Positions 1-5,070 of a stretch of DNA of 5,070 bases are shown piece after piece. The translations under genes and the position numbers were made by a program. Numbering within the stretch: the first letter of the stretch is position 1; every line of letters starts with the position of its first letter. Below the pieces are notes generated by a model. That model was given only the letters and a program-made list of their open reading frames with translations, had not been told where the DNA came from and did not search any database. Origin of the DNA: Gammaproteobacteria bacterium (lineage in GTDB: Bacteria > Pseudomonadota > Gammaproteobacteria > Steroidobacterales > JABDKV01); the NCBI GenBank assembly GCA_029862285.1, contig JAOTXR010000193.1, forward strand, positions 1-5,070, read 5' to 3'.

Positions 1-69
1 CAGTCGCGCTTGTCCAGCTTCACCCCAGCCAGGCAAGGTCACCTGGCGGCTATAACGTAGGCCGTCCAT
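1..69 (-). CDS. ThiF/MoeB/HesA-family E1-like adenylyltransferase, N-terminus only (runs off left edge)
   Basis: The complement of 69-1 is open from an ATG (69-67) for 23 codons to the window edge. It includes LRYSRQVTLPGWGEAGQ, which closely resembles the signature start of ThiF/MoeB/HesA/E1-like enzymes (RYxRQxxLxxxGxxGQ, just before the Rossmann GxGGLG nucleotide-binding loop, which would lie outside the window). Family members adenylate the C-terminal glycine of a ubiquitin-like sulfur carrier (MoaD, ThiS) or activate other substrates such as tRNA t6A (TcdA). Which subgroup this is cannot be decided from 23 residues. The ATG lies 22 bases after the stop of the receiver gene on the same strand, consistent with one operon. 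I see no good Shine-Dalgarno before it. The call rests on motif recognition of a short piece, so it is moderately confident for the family and silent on function. Confidence 0.68.
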   Translation of the reverse strand, partial: MDGLRYSRQVTLPGWGEAGQARL

Positions 70-91
70 TTGATTGCAGTTTATCGCAGGT

Positions 92-457
92 TCAGTTGCT
101 GTGGTCGAAATGGCGCTCGACCAGCCTGATCAGGTCACCAGCCTCGAACGGCTTGGGCAAAAATTCGCGTACACCGAGCTCATCGAGATCGACCTGTATG
201 TCTTCCGTACTCATCAGGATCACCGGCGCTTCCGGTGCAAGTTCCAGGATCACCCTGATGGCAGCAAGACCGTCTATCTCCGGCATGCGGTAGTCAATGA
301 GTATCAGCTTGTAGTGCTCCGGCGCATCCTGCACGTAAGCCACACCCATTCTGCCATCGACCGCTTGGGTAACCTCGTACCCGCGACTGCTGAGCGCGGC
401 TGAAACCAGGGTGCGAACAGATATATCGTCGTCTACGACAAGAATACAGGCGGACAT
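92..457 (-). CDS. Stand-alone response-regulator receiver domain protein (CheY-like)
   Basis: A 121-residue protein made of a single receiver (REC) domain with no DNA-binding or enzymatic output domain. All key residues are visible: the acidic Mg-binding cluster VVDDD (D9-D11), the phospho-acceptor Asp55 in LILIDYRMPEIDG, the conserved hydroxyl residue Ser83 in VILMST, and Lys102 in the FLPKPF motif. It should therefore be phosphorylatable by a histidine kinase and signal by protein-protein contact, as CheY, Spo0F or DivK do. No kinase or chemotaxis gene is in view, so partner and output are unknown. Its ATG lies three bases after the stop of the ypfJ-like gene, and no clear Shine-Dalgarno is visible there. 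Translation may be coupled to the upstream gene. It is followed after 22 bases by the ThiF-like gene. The family assignment is secure; the biological role is not. Confidence 0.93.
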   Translation of the reverse strand: MSACILVVDDDISVRTLVSAALSSRGYEVTQAVDGRMGVAYVQDAPEHYKLILIDYRMPEIDGLAAIRVILELAPEAPVILMSTEDIQVDLDELGVREFLPKPFEAGDLIRLVERHFDHSN

Positions 458-460
458 AAA

Positions 461-1303
461 TCAGGAAAAGGTGTCGCAGACTTCGAGATTGCCGCTTTCC
501 AGCCCGGCGTAAAACCAGCGTGATCGTTGTTCCGATGAACCATGCGTAAAAGACTCGGGGTGCACCCGCCGGCCCGCGGCCTTTTGCAGCCTGTCATCAC
601 CTACCGAAGCCGCCGCTGCCAGCCCTTCCTCGACATCGCCTTTCTCCAGGATTTGTCGCTCGCGATGCGCATGGTGTGCCCACACACCCGCGTAGCAGTC
701 AGCCTGCAGTTCCATCTTGACCTGTAACGCGTTCTGACCAGCCTTGCTGGAACGCGCCTGTGCCTGGCGCACCTCGCTGGCAGTTCCGGCGAGGTTTTGC
801 ACATGGTGCCCAACCTCATGAGCGACGACGTAGGCGAAAGCAAAATCCCCCGGTGCGCCGAGACGCTTCAGCTCATTGAGAAAACTCAAATCGATATAGA
901 GCTTGTAATCGCCGGGACAATAAAACGGCCCCGCGGCCGCCTGGCCCAGACCGCAGGCGTCGGTACTTGTAGCACCTGAATAAAGCACCAATTGCGGCGC
1001 CCGGTATCGCGAACCGCGCTGGGCAAATAGCTGGTTCCATACGTCCTCGGTATCGGCCAGGACGACTGAGACGAAATCGGCCGCTTCATCGCTTGCGGCG
1101 GATTGTCGTTGTGCAGGCACCTGGGATGTCGTCGCTCCCATCCCGCCAAGTTGTTCCAGAATAGTCGCGGGATTCTGCCCAAAAAATACTGCCGCCAGTA
1201 ATGCAATAACAATGGCACCACCGCCTATGCCGGCGCCCCGCCGGACAGTCTGCCCCCGTCGATCGTCAATATTCTGGCTGCGTCGCCCTTTTTTCCAGCG
1301 CAT
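461..1303 (-). CDS. ypfJ: YpfJ-like putative neutral zinc metallopeptidase, membrane anchored
   Basis: A 280-residue protein of the Zn_peptidase/YpfJ (KPN_02809) family, near the usual family length. It opens with the family-typical basic MRWKKGRRSQNIDDRRGQ segment. One hydrophobic segment follows at about 25-42 (GIGGGAIVIALLAAVFFG), suggesting a single-pass anchor with the catalytic part probably periplasmic. The zinc-binding HExxH motif is HEVGH at 162-166. ELQADC (198-203) should supply the third ligand, and the C-terminal SFTHGSSEQR (251-260) is also a conserved family block. Cysteines at 117, 129, 203 and 276 could form disulfides in the periplasm. The physiological substrate is not established for this family. 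The start is supported by a strong AGGGGGG ribosome site five bases upstream and a TATAAT box just beyond. It is the first gene of a minus-strand cluster, followed at three bases by the receiver gene. Confidence 0.93.
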   Translation of the reverse strand: MRWKKGRRSQNIDDRRGQTVRRGAGIGGGAIVIALLAAVFFGQNPATILEQLGGMGATTSQVPAQRQSAASDEAADFVSVVLADTEDVWNQLFAQRGSRYRAPQLVLYSGATSTDACGLGQAAAGPFYCPGDYKLYIDLSFLNELKRLGAPGDFAFAYVVAHEVGHHVQNLAGTASEVRQAQARSSKAGQNALQVKMELQADCYAGVWAHHAHRERQILEKGDVEEGLAAAASVGDDRLQKAAGRRVHPESFTHGSSEQRSRWFYAGLESGNLEVCDTFS

Positions 1304-1308
1304 AAAAA

Positions 1309-1315
1309 CCCCCCT
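1309..1315 (-). promoter_or_regulatory. Ribosome binding site of the ypfJ-like gene
   Basis: On the minus strand AGGGGGG lies five bases before the ATG at 1303-1301. It is purine rich and well spaced, and it fixes the start that gives the family-typical N-terminus. Confidence 0.7.
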
Positions 1316-1329
1316 GAGGTGGACATTGC

Positions 1330-1335
1330 ATTATA
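1330..1335 (-). promoter_or_regulatory. Candidate -10 box for the ypfJ-receiver-ThiF cluster
   Basis: The minus strand reads TATAAT exactly, about 27 bases upstream of the ypfJ-like ATG, which would give a short leader of roughly 20 bases. At 17-base spacing the -35 position (1358-1353) reads GAAGCC, which does not match TTGACA. The promoter may therefore need an activator or a sigma factor other than the housekeeping one. The call rests on the hexamer and its position alone. Confidence 0.42.
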
Positions 1336-1347
1336 AGCGTGATGCCT

Positions 1348-1367
1348 GCCGGGGCTTCCCCGCCGGC
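1348..1367. repeat. GC-rich inverted repeat in the divergent intergenic region
   Basis: GCCGG at 1348-1352 is matched by CCGGC at 1363-1367. Nested within is CGGGG-CTT-CCCCG (1350-1362), so two alternative short hairpins are possible. No T-run follows on either strand, so this is not a standard intrinsic terminator. It overlaps the -35 zone of the predicted minus-strand promoter, so it could be an operator or a transcript hairpin. It could also be chance in GC-rich DNA. Confidence 0.3.
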
Positions 1368-1547
1368 GTTTCCGACTCAATTATTTACAGTCAAAGCAGA
1401 CTATATGAACAATTTTGTGCCATCGCGAGCCAGTCTCCAAACGCCACTCCCCTGACTGCCCCGGCCAGACACTGCGCGGCCCCGATGATGGCCTTCTGAC
1501 GCATGTGGTTGCGCGCTGCGCTCAGGTTTGTTCTAGTCAGCCCGAAA

Positions 1548-2303
1548 ATGAGGCTATTGCTTTACAACATCCGCTACGCGACCGGCTATGGCCCGTCGTT
1601 TCATCTGCCCGTACCGGGTGCCGGCTACCTGCGTTCGAACCGCAAAAACCTCGAGAAGATTACCCATTTTATCCAGTCGCTGGATGCTGATGTTGTCGGC
1701 CTGATCGAGGTCGATACCGGCTCTTTGCGATCCGGCATCAATCAGGCAGACGCGATTGCGCAGGCCATAGGCCATTACTCCACTTATCAATGCAAATACG
1801 GCGAAGCGTCCATCGGCAACCGTGTACCGATCCTGCGCAAACAAGGCAATGCGTTTCTCGCCGCCCCCAGGGTCCATGGCGAGCGCTTTCACTATTTCGA
1901 TACTGGTATCAAGCGCCTGATCATCGAACTCGAGCTGGAAAACGTCGCCATTTTCCTGGTACACCTGTCATTGAAATACCGGCATCGGCAATACCAGCTG
2001 CGCCATTTGCATGATCTGGTAAAGGCCACCGATAAACCGGTGATAGTTGCTGGTGATTTCAATACCTTTTGGGGTGAACACGAATTATTCCTATTCACTC
2101 AGGCGGCCGGGCTCGCCAGTGCCAATATCAAGAGCCTCCCGTCCTATCCGAGCCGTCAGCCGCGCAAGGAACTCGACTTTATTCTGTATGGCGAGGGTAT
2201 CCAGCCGACCGCATTCGATATTCCGCAGGTGCATTTCTCAGATCACCTACCCCTGGTGCTGGATTTCGATATCGCGGCCAGAAACGACAACCCCCCGGCC
2301 TAG
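1548..2303 (+). CDS. Endonuclease/exonuclease/phosphatase (EEP) superfamily protein
   Basis: A 251-residue single-domain protein of the DNase I-like EEP fold, which covers nucleases, phosphodiesterases and phosphatases that use a divalent metal. Its conserved motifs occur in order: Asn7 in LLYNIRY, Glu54 in VVGLIEVD, His139 in FLVHLSL, Asp170 and Asn172 in VIVAGDFNTF, Asp210 in KELDFIL, and the terminal Asp232-His233 in SDHLPLVLDF. All catalytic positions expected by analogy with DNase I appear present, so it should be an active enzyme. The substrate (DNA, RNA, lipid head group or nucleotide) cannot be read from sequence. I chose ATG 1548 because it places the first beta strand (MRLLLYNIRY) at the N-terminus, as is usual. 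An in-frame ATG at 1503 would add 15 residues that do not look like a signal peptide. Neither start has a clear Shine-Dalgarno. Without an export signal the protein is probably cytoplasmic. The fadI gene starts 116 bases downstream on the same strand. Confidence 0.88.
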   Translation: MRLLLYNIRYATGYGPSFHLPVPGAGYLRSNRKNLEKITHFIQSLDADVVGLIEVDTGSLRSGINQADAIAQAIGHYSTYQCKYGEASIGNRVPILRKQGNAFLAAPRVHGERFHYFDTGIKRLIIELELENVAIFLVHLSLKYRHRQYQLRHLHDLVKATDKPVIVAGDFNTFWGEHELFLFTQAAGLASANIKSLPSYPSRQPRKELDFILYGEGIQPTAFDIPQVHFSDHLPLVLDFDIAARNDNPPA

Positions 2304-2327
2304 CCTCGAAATCCGGTCGCGGCGCGA

Positions 2328-2356
2328 TTTTCCGGTGCCGGTGCCTCGTGTATCAT
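2328..2356 (+). promoter_or_regulatory. Weak candidate promoter before fadI
   Basis: In the 116-base gap before fadI, TATCAT (2351-2356, five of six matches to the -10 consensus) lies 17 bases after TTTTCC (2328-2333, three of six matches to the -35). Transcription would begin near 2363, some 57 bases before the fadI ATG. The -35 is poor, and fadIJ could equally be read through from the EEP gene because no terminator is visible between them. Confidence 0.27.
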
Positions 2357-2406
2357 TTCCGGCTTGCTGGTGATCCCGCGGATTGATACGCGGCGCCTGG
2401 CCGACC

Positions 2407-2410
2407 GGAG
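2407..2410 (+). promoter_or_regulatory. Ribosome binding site of fadI
   Basis: GGAG lies nine bases before the ATG at 2420 and supports that start over the in-frame ATG at 2429 (codon 4). Confidence 0.6.
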
Positions 2411-2419
2411 AAATCTCTA

Positions 2420-3715
2420 ATGAACACAATGATAGACGGGCCGCCCGTGTACTTTGTCGACGGCGCGCGCACACCCTTTCTCAAAGCGCGTGGCAAGCCT
2501 AATGCATTCAGCGCATCGGACCTGGCCACTCATGCAGGCCGGGCATTATTGGCACGGCACCAACCGGACCCGGAGGAAATTGACGAAGTCGTACTGGGCT
2601 GCGCCATGCCCAGCGTCGACGAGGCTAATATTGGTCGCATAGTGGCTCTGCGCATGGGATGTGGGCATAAGACACCGGGTTGGACGGTTATGCGTAATTG
2701 TGCCTCAGCAATGCAGGCGCTTGACTCGGCGGCCAAGGACATCGTCACTGGCCGAGCCAGTCTGGCTGTGGCCGGTGGCACTGAGGCCATGAGTCGCGCA
2801 CCTATACTCTATAACGATGACATGGTCGACTGGCTCGGCGATCTCAACTCCGCTCGCAGCACCACGGCGAAACTCAAGGCCGTCGCGACCCTGCGACCAA
2901 AAAATTTCAAACCGGTAATTGGCCTGCTACACGGCCTGACAGATCCGCTGGTACAGCTCAATATGGGCCAGACTTGTGAAATTATTTCCCACCGATTCGG
3001 TATTACCCGTGAACAGATGGATGAATACGCTGCCAGCTCTCATCAACGCCTGGCTGCCGCATATGACGCAGGCCAGATGAATGAAGTCGAACCACTTTAT
3101 ACGGTCAAAGGCGACGTCGTGACCGAGGACGACGGCATGCGTCGGGACAGCACCGTTGAAAAACTGGCAAAACTGAAGCCGTTTTTTGATCGTAAAGTGG
3201 GCCTTGTCACCGCTGCCAACAGTTCACAAATTACCGATGGGTCCGCCATGATGTTGATGGCCGACGACGCGGGCATTCGACGCCACGATCTGCCCGTAAT
3301 GGGCCGTCTCGTAGACGTTGAATGGGCAGCTTTGGATCCGGCCCAGATGGGACTGGGACCGGTACATGCCGCAACCCCGATACTGCAACGACATGGCCTG
3401 GGACTCGACGACATCGACATCTGGGAAATCAACGAAGCCTTTGCCGGCCAGGTGCTCGCTTGCCGGGCGGCCTGGCTCGACGATGACTATTGCCGCAACG
3501 AGCTCGGGCTCGATGGGGCCCTTGGAGAACTGGACATGGATCGTCTTAACGTTGATGGTGGTGCAATCAGCATTGGCCATCCGGTCGGCGCCAGCGGCAG
3601 CCGAATCGTCCTGCACGCCCTGAAGGCGCTGGAACGTACCGGCGGGCGACGCGCAATTGCCACGTTGTGTATCGGTGGCGGCCAGGGTGGCGCAATGCTG
3701 CTAGAGAGGTCCTGA
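2420..3715 (+). CDS. fadI: FadI-type 3-ketoacyl-CoA thiolase (beta subunit of the fatty acid oxidation complex)
   Basis: A 431-residue thiolase, close to the roughly 436 residues of E. coli FadI and longer than the roughly 390 typical of FadA or acetoacetyl-CoA thiolases. It cleaves 3-ketoacyl-CoA with CoA to acetyl-CoA and a shortened acyl-CoA. Visible motifs are the acyl-accepting Cys94 in MRNCASAMQA, VTAANSSQITDG (263-274), NEAF (338-341), the catalytic His387 in AISIGHPVGASGSR, and the second active-site Cys417 in LCIGGGQGGA. The extra length lies partly in the loop domain (about 138-178, DLNSARSTTAKLKAVATLRP and on), which resembles the extended loop of FadI and mitochondrial HADHB. Gene order, with the thiolase first and the alpha subunit two bases later, matches fadIJ rather than fadBA. 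No FadR or PsrA operator is recognisable upstream. A more general acetyl-CoA acyltransferase label is the alternative, since chain-length preference cannot be seen. Confidence 0.9.
   Translation: MNTMIDGPPVYFVDGARTPFLKARGKPNAFSASDLATHAGRALLARHQPDPEEIDEVVLGCAMPSVDEANIGRIVALRMGCGHKTPGWTVMRNCASAMQALDSAAKDIVTGRASLAVAGGTEAMSRAPILYNDDMVDWLGDLNSARSTTAKLKAVATLRPKNFKPVIGLLHGLTDPLVQLNMGQTCEIISHRFGITREQMDEYAASSHQRLAAAYDAGQMNEVEPLYTVKGDVVTEDDGMRRDSTVEKLAKLKPFFDRKVGLVTAANSSQITDGSAMMLMADDAGIRRHDLPVMGRLVDVEWAALDPAQMGLGPVHAATPILQRHGLGLDDIDIWEINEAFAGQVLACRAAWLDDDYCRNELGLDGALGELDMDRLNVDGGAISIGHPVGASGSRIVLHALKALERTGGRRAIATLCIGGGQGGAMLLERS
3703..3709 (+). promoter_or_regulatory. Ribosome binding site of fadJ, inside the end of fadI
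   Basis: AGAGAGG lies eight bases before the fadJ ATG (3718) and overlaps the last codons of fadI. The site thus sits where ribosomes finishing fadI would pass, consistent with coupled translation giving matched subunit amounts. Confidence 0.65.
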
Positions 3716-3717
3716 TA

Positions 3718-5070
3718 ATGACAGATATCAACGAAACTGCAGAACAACATTGGCGCACCGAAACCGACGACGACAACATCGTCTGGCTGTGGTTTGACAA
3801 AGCGGGTACTGGCACGAATGTCTTGTCAGCCGAGGTCCTGTATCAACTGAATGACATACTCGCGGTGCTGGAAAAAGACAAGCCACGCGCCGTGGCAGTT
3901 TGCTCCGCGAAGAAAACCGGGTTCATAGCCGGTGCCGATATCAAGGAATTCGTGCAGCTGGAAACACCGGACCAGGCATACGAATTGATCCGCAATGGCC
4001 AGCGAGTGATGGATCGCCTTGAAGCGCTGCCCTGTCCGACTATTGCTGTGATTAACGGATTCGCACTGGGCGGTGGCCTGGAACTGGCACTGGCCTGCAC
4101 GTACCGCATAGTTGTCGACGACGATCGTGCCCGACTCGGTTTACCAGAGGTCAAGCTGGGAATTCATCCGGGTTTTGGCGGCACCGTGAGAACCACACAG
4201 CTGATGGATCCATTGGCGGCGATGGACATGATGCTGACGGGTCGCGGATTGCGACCAAAAAAGGCCCGCAAAATCGGACTGGTAGACCAGGTCGTACCAG
4301 AGCGACATCTGCTGCGGGCAGCCCGGATGATGGCCATGAATCCGCCCAGGCAGAAGCGCAAAAATATGAAAGCCAAGACGCTTAGCGTTGGACCCAGCCG
4401 GGCTCTCTTGGCCGCACAGATGAAGAAGAAGGTGGCGCAAAAAGCCAAGAAGGAACACTACCCGGCACCGTATGCCATTATCGATCTGTGGAAAAAACAC
4501 GCTGACAATCCAGCGGAGATGTACGAGGCTGAGGCACGTTCCATCGCCGAGCTGATGTGCACCGAGACTTCACGCAACCTCGTACGCGTGTTCAACCTGC
4601 AGGACCGGCTTAAAGGCCTGGCGCGCAAGACACAATTCAAGGCCCGTCATGTGCACGTCATCGGTGCCGGTGTCATGGGCGGAGACATAGCGGCGTGGTG
4701 CGCCATGCGTGGCCTGAAAGTTACGCTGCAAGACCGGGAGCCAAAGTACGTTGCGCCAGCGATAGGCCGCGCCTACAAGCTCTACAAGAAACGTTTGCGT
4801 AACCCGGCAAAGATTCAGGCCGCCATGGACCGCCTCATGCCGGACCCGAACGGCGATGGCGTGCGCCGGGCCGATGTGGTCATAGAAGCGATCTTTGAGA
4901 ACGTCGAAGCAAAACACGAGCTTTATCGCAGCGTCGAGCCACGCATGAAACCAGGCGCCGTACTCGCTACAAATACATCGAGTATTCGTCTGGAGACCCT
5001 CGGTGAAGGCCTGGCGGACCCACAGCGCTTGATCGGTCTGCACTTCTTTAACCCGGTTCCGATGATGCCG
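3718..5070 (+). CDS. fadJ: FadJ-type fatty acid oxidation complex alpha subunit, 3' truncated by the window edge
   Basis: Translation is open from ATG 3718 to the last base: 451 residues, with about 250-280 more expected against the 714-729 of E. coli FadJ/FadB. The N-terminal part is an enoyl-CoA hydratase/isomerase domain with oxyanion-hole segment FIAGADIKEF (69-78), NGFALGGGLELALAC (113-127) and LPEVKLGIHPGFGG (142-155). Glu122 and Glu144 fall at the two catalytic glutamates, so hydratase activity is expected. A very basic linker (about 203-245) follows. The 3-hydroxyacyl-CoA dehydrogenase NAD-binding domain then shows the dinucleotide loop GAGVMG (316-321), VVIEAIFENVEAK (387-399), ATNTSSI (417-423) and LHFFNPV with catalytic His442. 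The dehydrogenase C-terminal domains lie beyond the window. It converts enoyl-CoA to 3-ketoacyl-CoA for FadI, encoded just two bases upstream. FadB is the alternative name, but the thiolase-first order favours FadJ. Confidence 0.92.
   Translation, partial: MTDINETAEQHWRTETDDDNIVWLWFDKAGTGTNVLSAEVLYQLNDILAVLEKDKPRAVAVCSAKKTGFIAGADIKEFVQLETPDQAYELIRNGQRVMDRLEALPCPTIAVINGFALGGGLELALACTYRIVVDDDRARLGLPEVKLGIHPGFGGTVRTTQLMDPLAAMDMMLTGRGLRPKKARKIGLVDQVVPERHLLRAARMMAMNPPRQKRKNMKAKTLSVGPSRALLAAQMKKKVAQKAKKEHYPAPYAIIDLWKKHADNPAEMYEAEARSIAELMCTETSRNLVRVFNLQDRLKGLARKTQFKARHVHVIGAGVMGGDIAAWCAMRGLKVTLQDREPKYVAPAIGRAYKLYKKRLRNPAKIQAAMDRLMPDPNGDGVRRADVVIEAIFENVEAKHELYRSVEPRMKPGAVLATNTSSIRLETLGEGLADPQRLIGLHFFNPVPMMP

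Noticed and set aside
74..403. 109-codon open frame on the plus strand
   Set aside because: Antisense to the receiver gene, whose phosphorylation-site residues are all intact on the other strand.
1384..1413. TTTACA with A/T-rich sequence downstream, considered as a promoter for the EEP gene
   Set aside because: The -35-like hexamer is good, but no acceptable -10 hexamer lies at 16-18 base spacing. The nearest candidates are at 12-14 bases.
1554..1964. 136-codon open frame on the minus strand
   Set aside because: Antisense to the EEP gene, whose own catalytic motifs run right across this stretch.
2332..2345. Short tandem CCGGTG repeat
   Set aside because: Just over two copies of a six-base unit, too short to be meaningful.
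2376..2393. Inverted repeat CCGCG-8 bases-CGCGG in the fadI leader, considered as terminator or operator
   Set aside because: Only five base pairs, no following T-run, and no match to FadR or PsrA operator consensus. It is expected by chance in GC-rich DNA.
3224..3616. 130-codon open frame on the minus strand
   Set aside because: Antisense to the conserved C-terminal half of fadI, with no recognisable motif.
4141..4500. 119-codon open frame on the minus strand
   Set aside because: Antisense shadow of the fadJ hydratase domain and linker, with no family features.
4570..5043. 157-codon open frame on the minus strand
   Set aside because: It lies wholly antisense to fadJ, which has continuous domain-level similarity. 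The translation shows no recognisable motif.

Overview
The window looks like chromosomal DNA from a gammaproteobacterium of moderate-to-high GC. The basis is a YpfJ-type zinc metallopeptidase and a fadI-before-fadJ beta-oxidation operon with dense, short-spaced gene packing. I cannot place it more precisely. The fadI/fadJ sequences remind me of environmental Xanthomonadales/Chromatiales-like lineages, but that is an impression and not a result.

Layout. The left third (1-1303) is a minus-strand cluster read right to left. It starts with a ypfJ-like membrane-anchored zinc metallopeptidase. Three bases later comes a stand-alone CheY-like receiver protein, and 22 bases after that the first 23 codons of a ThiF/MoeB/HesA-family E1-like adenylyltransferase, which runs off the left edge. 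A divergent intergenic region (1304-1547) carries a perfect -10 hexamer for the minus-strand genes and a GC-rich inverted repeat. On the plus strand, 1548-2303 encodes a compact endonuclease/exonuclease/phosphatase (EEP) superfamily protein with all the family's catalytic motifs. After a 116-base gap come a FadI-type thiolase (2420-3715) and, two bases later, the N-terminal 451 codons of a FadJ-type multifunctional alpha subunit (3718 to the right edge, truncated).

How they work together. FadI and FadJ should form the beta and alpha subunits of a fatty-acid oxidation complex. FadJ supplies enoyl-CoA hydratase and 3-hydroxyacyl-CoA dehydrogenase activities and FadI the thiolytic step. The minus-strand genes are probably co-transcribed from their spacing, but no shared pathway is evident. 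The EEP protein's substrate cannot be told from sequence.

I found no mobile element, CRISPR array, RNA gene or clear intrinsic terminator. I see no convincing undescribed system. The items most worth a second look are the truncated ThiF-like gene at the left edge and its tight linkage to an output-less receiver and a metallopeptidase.
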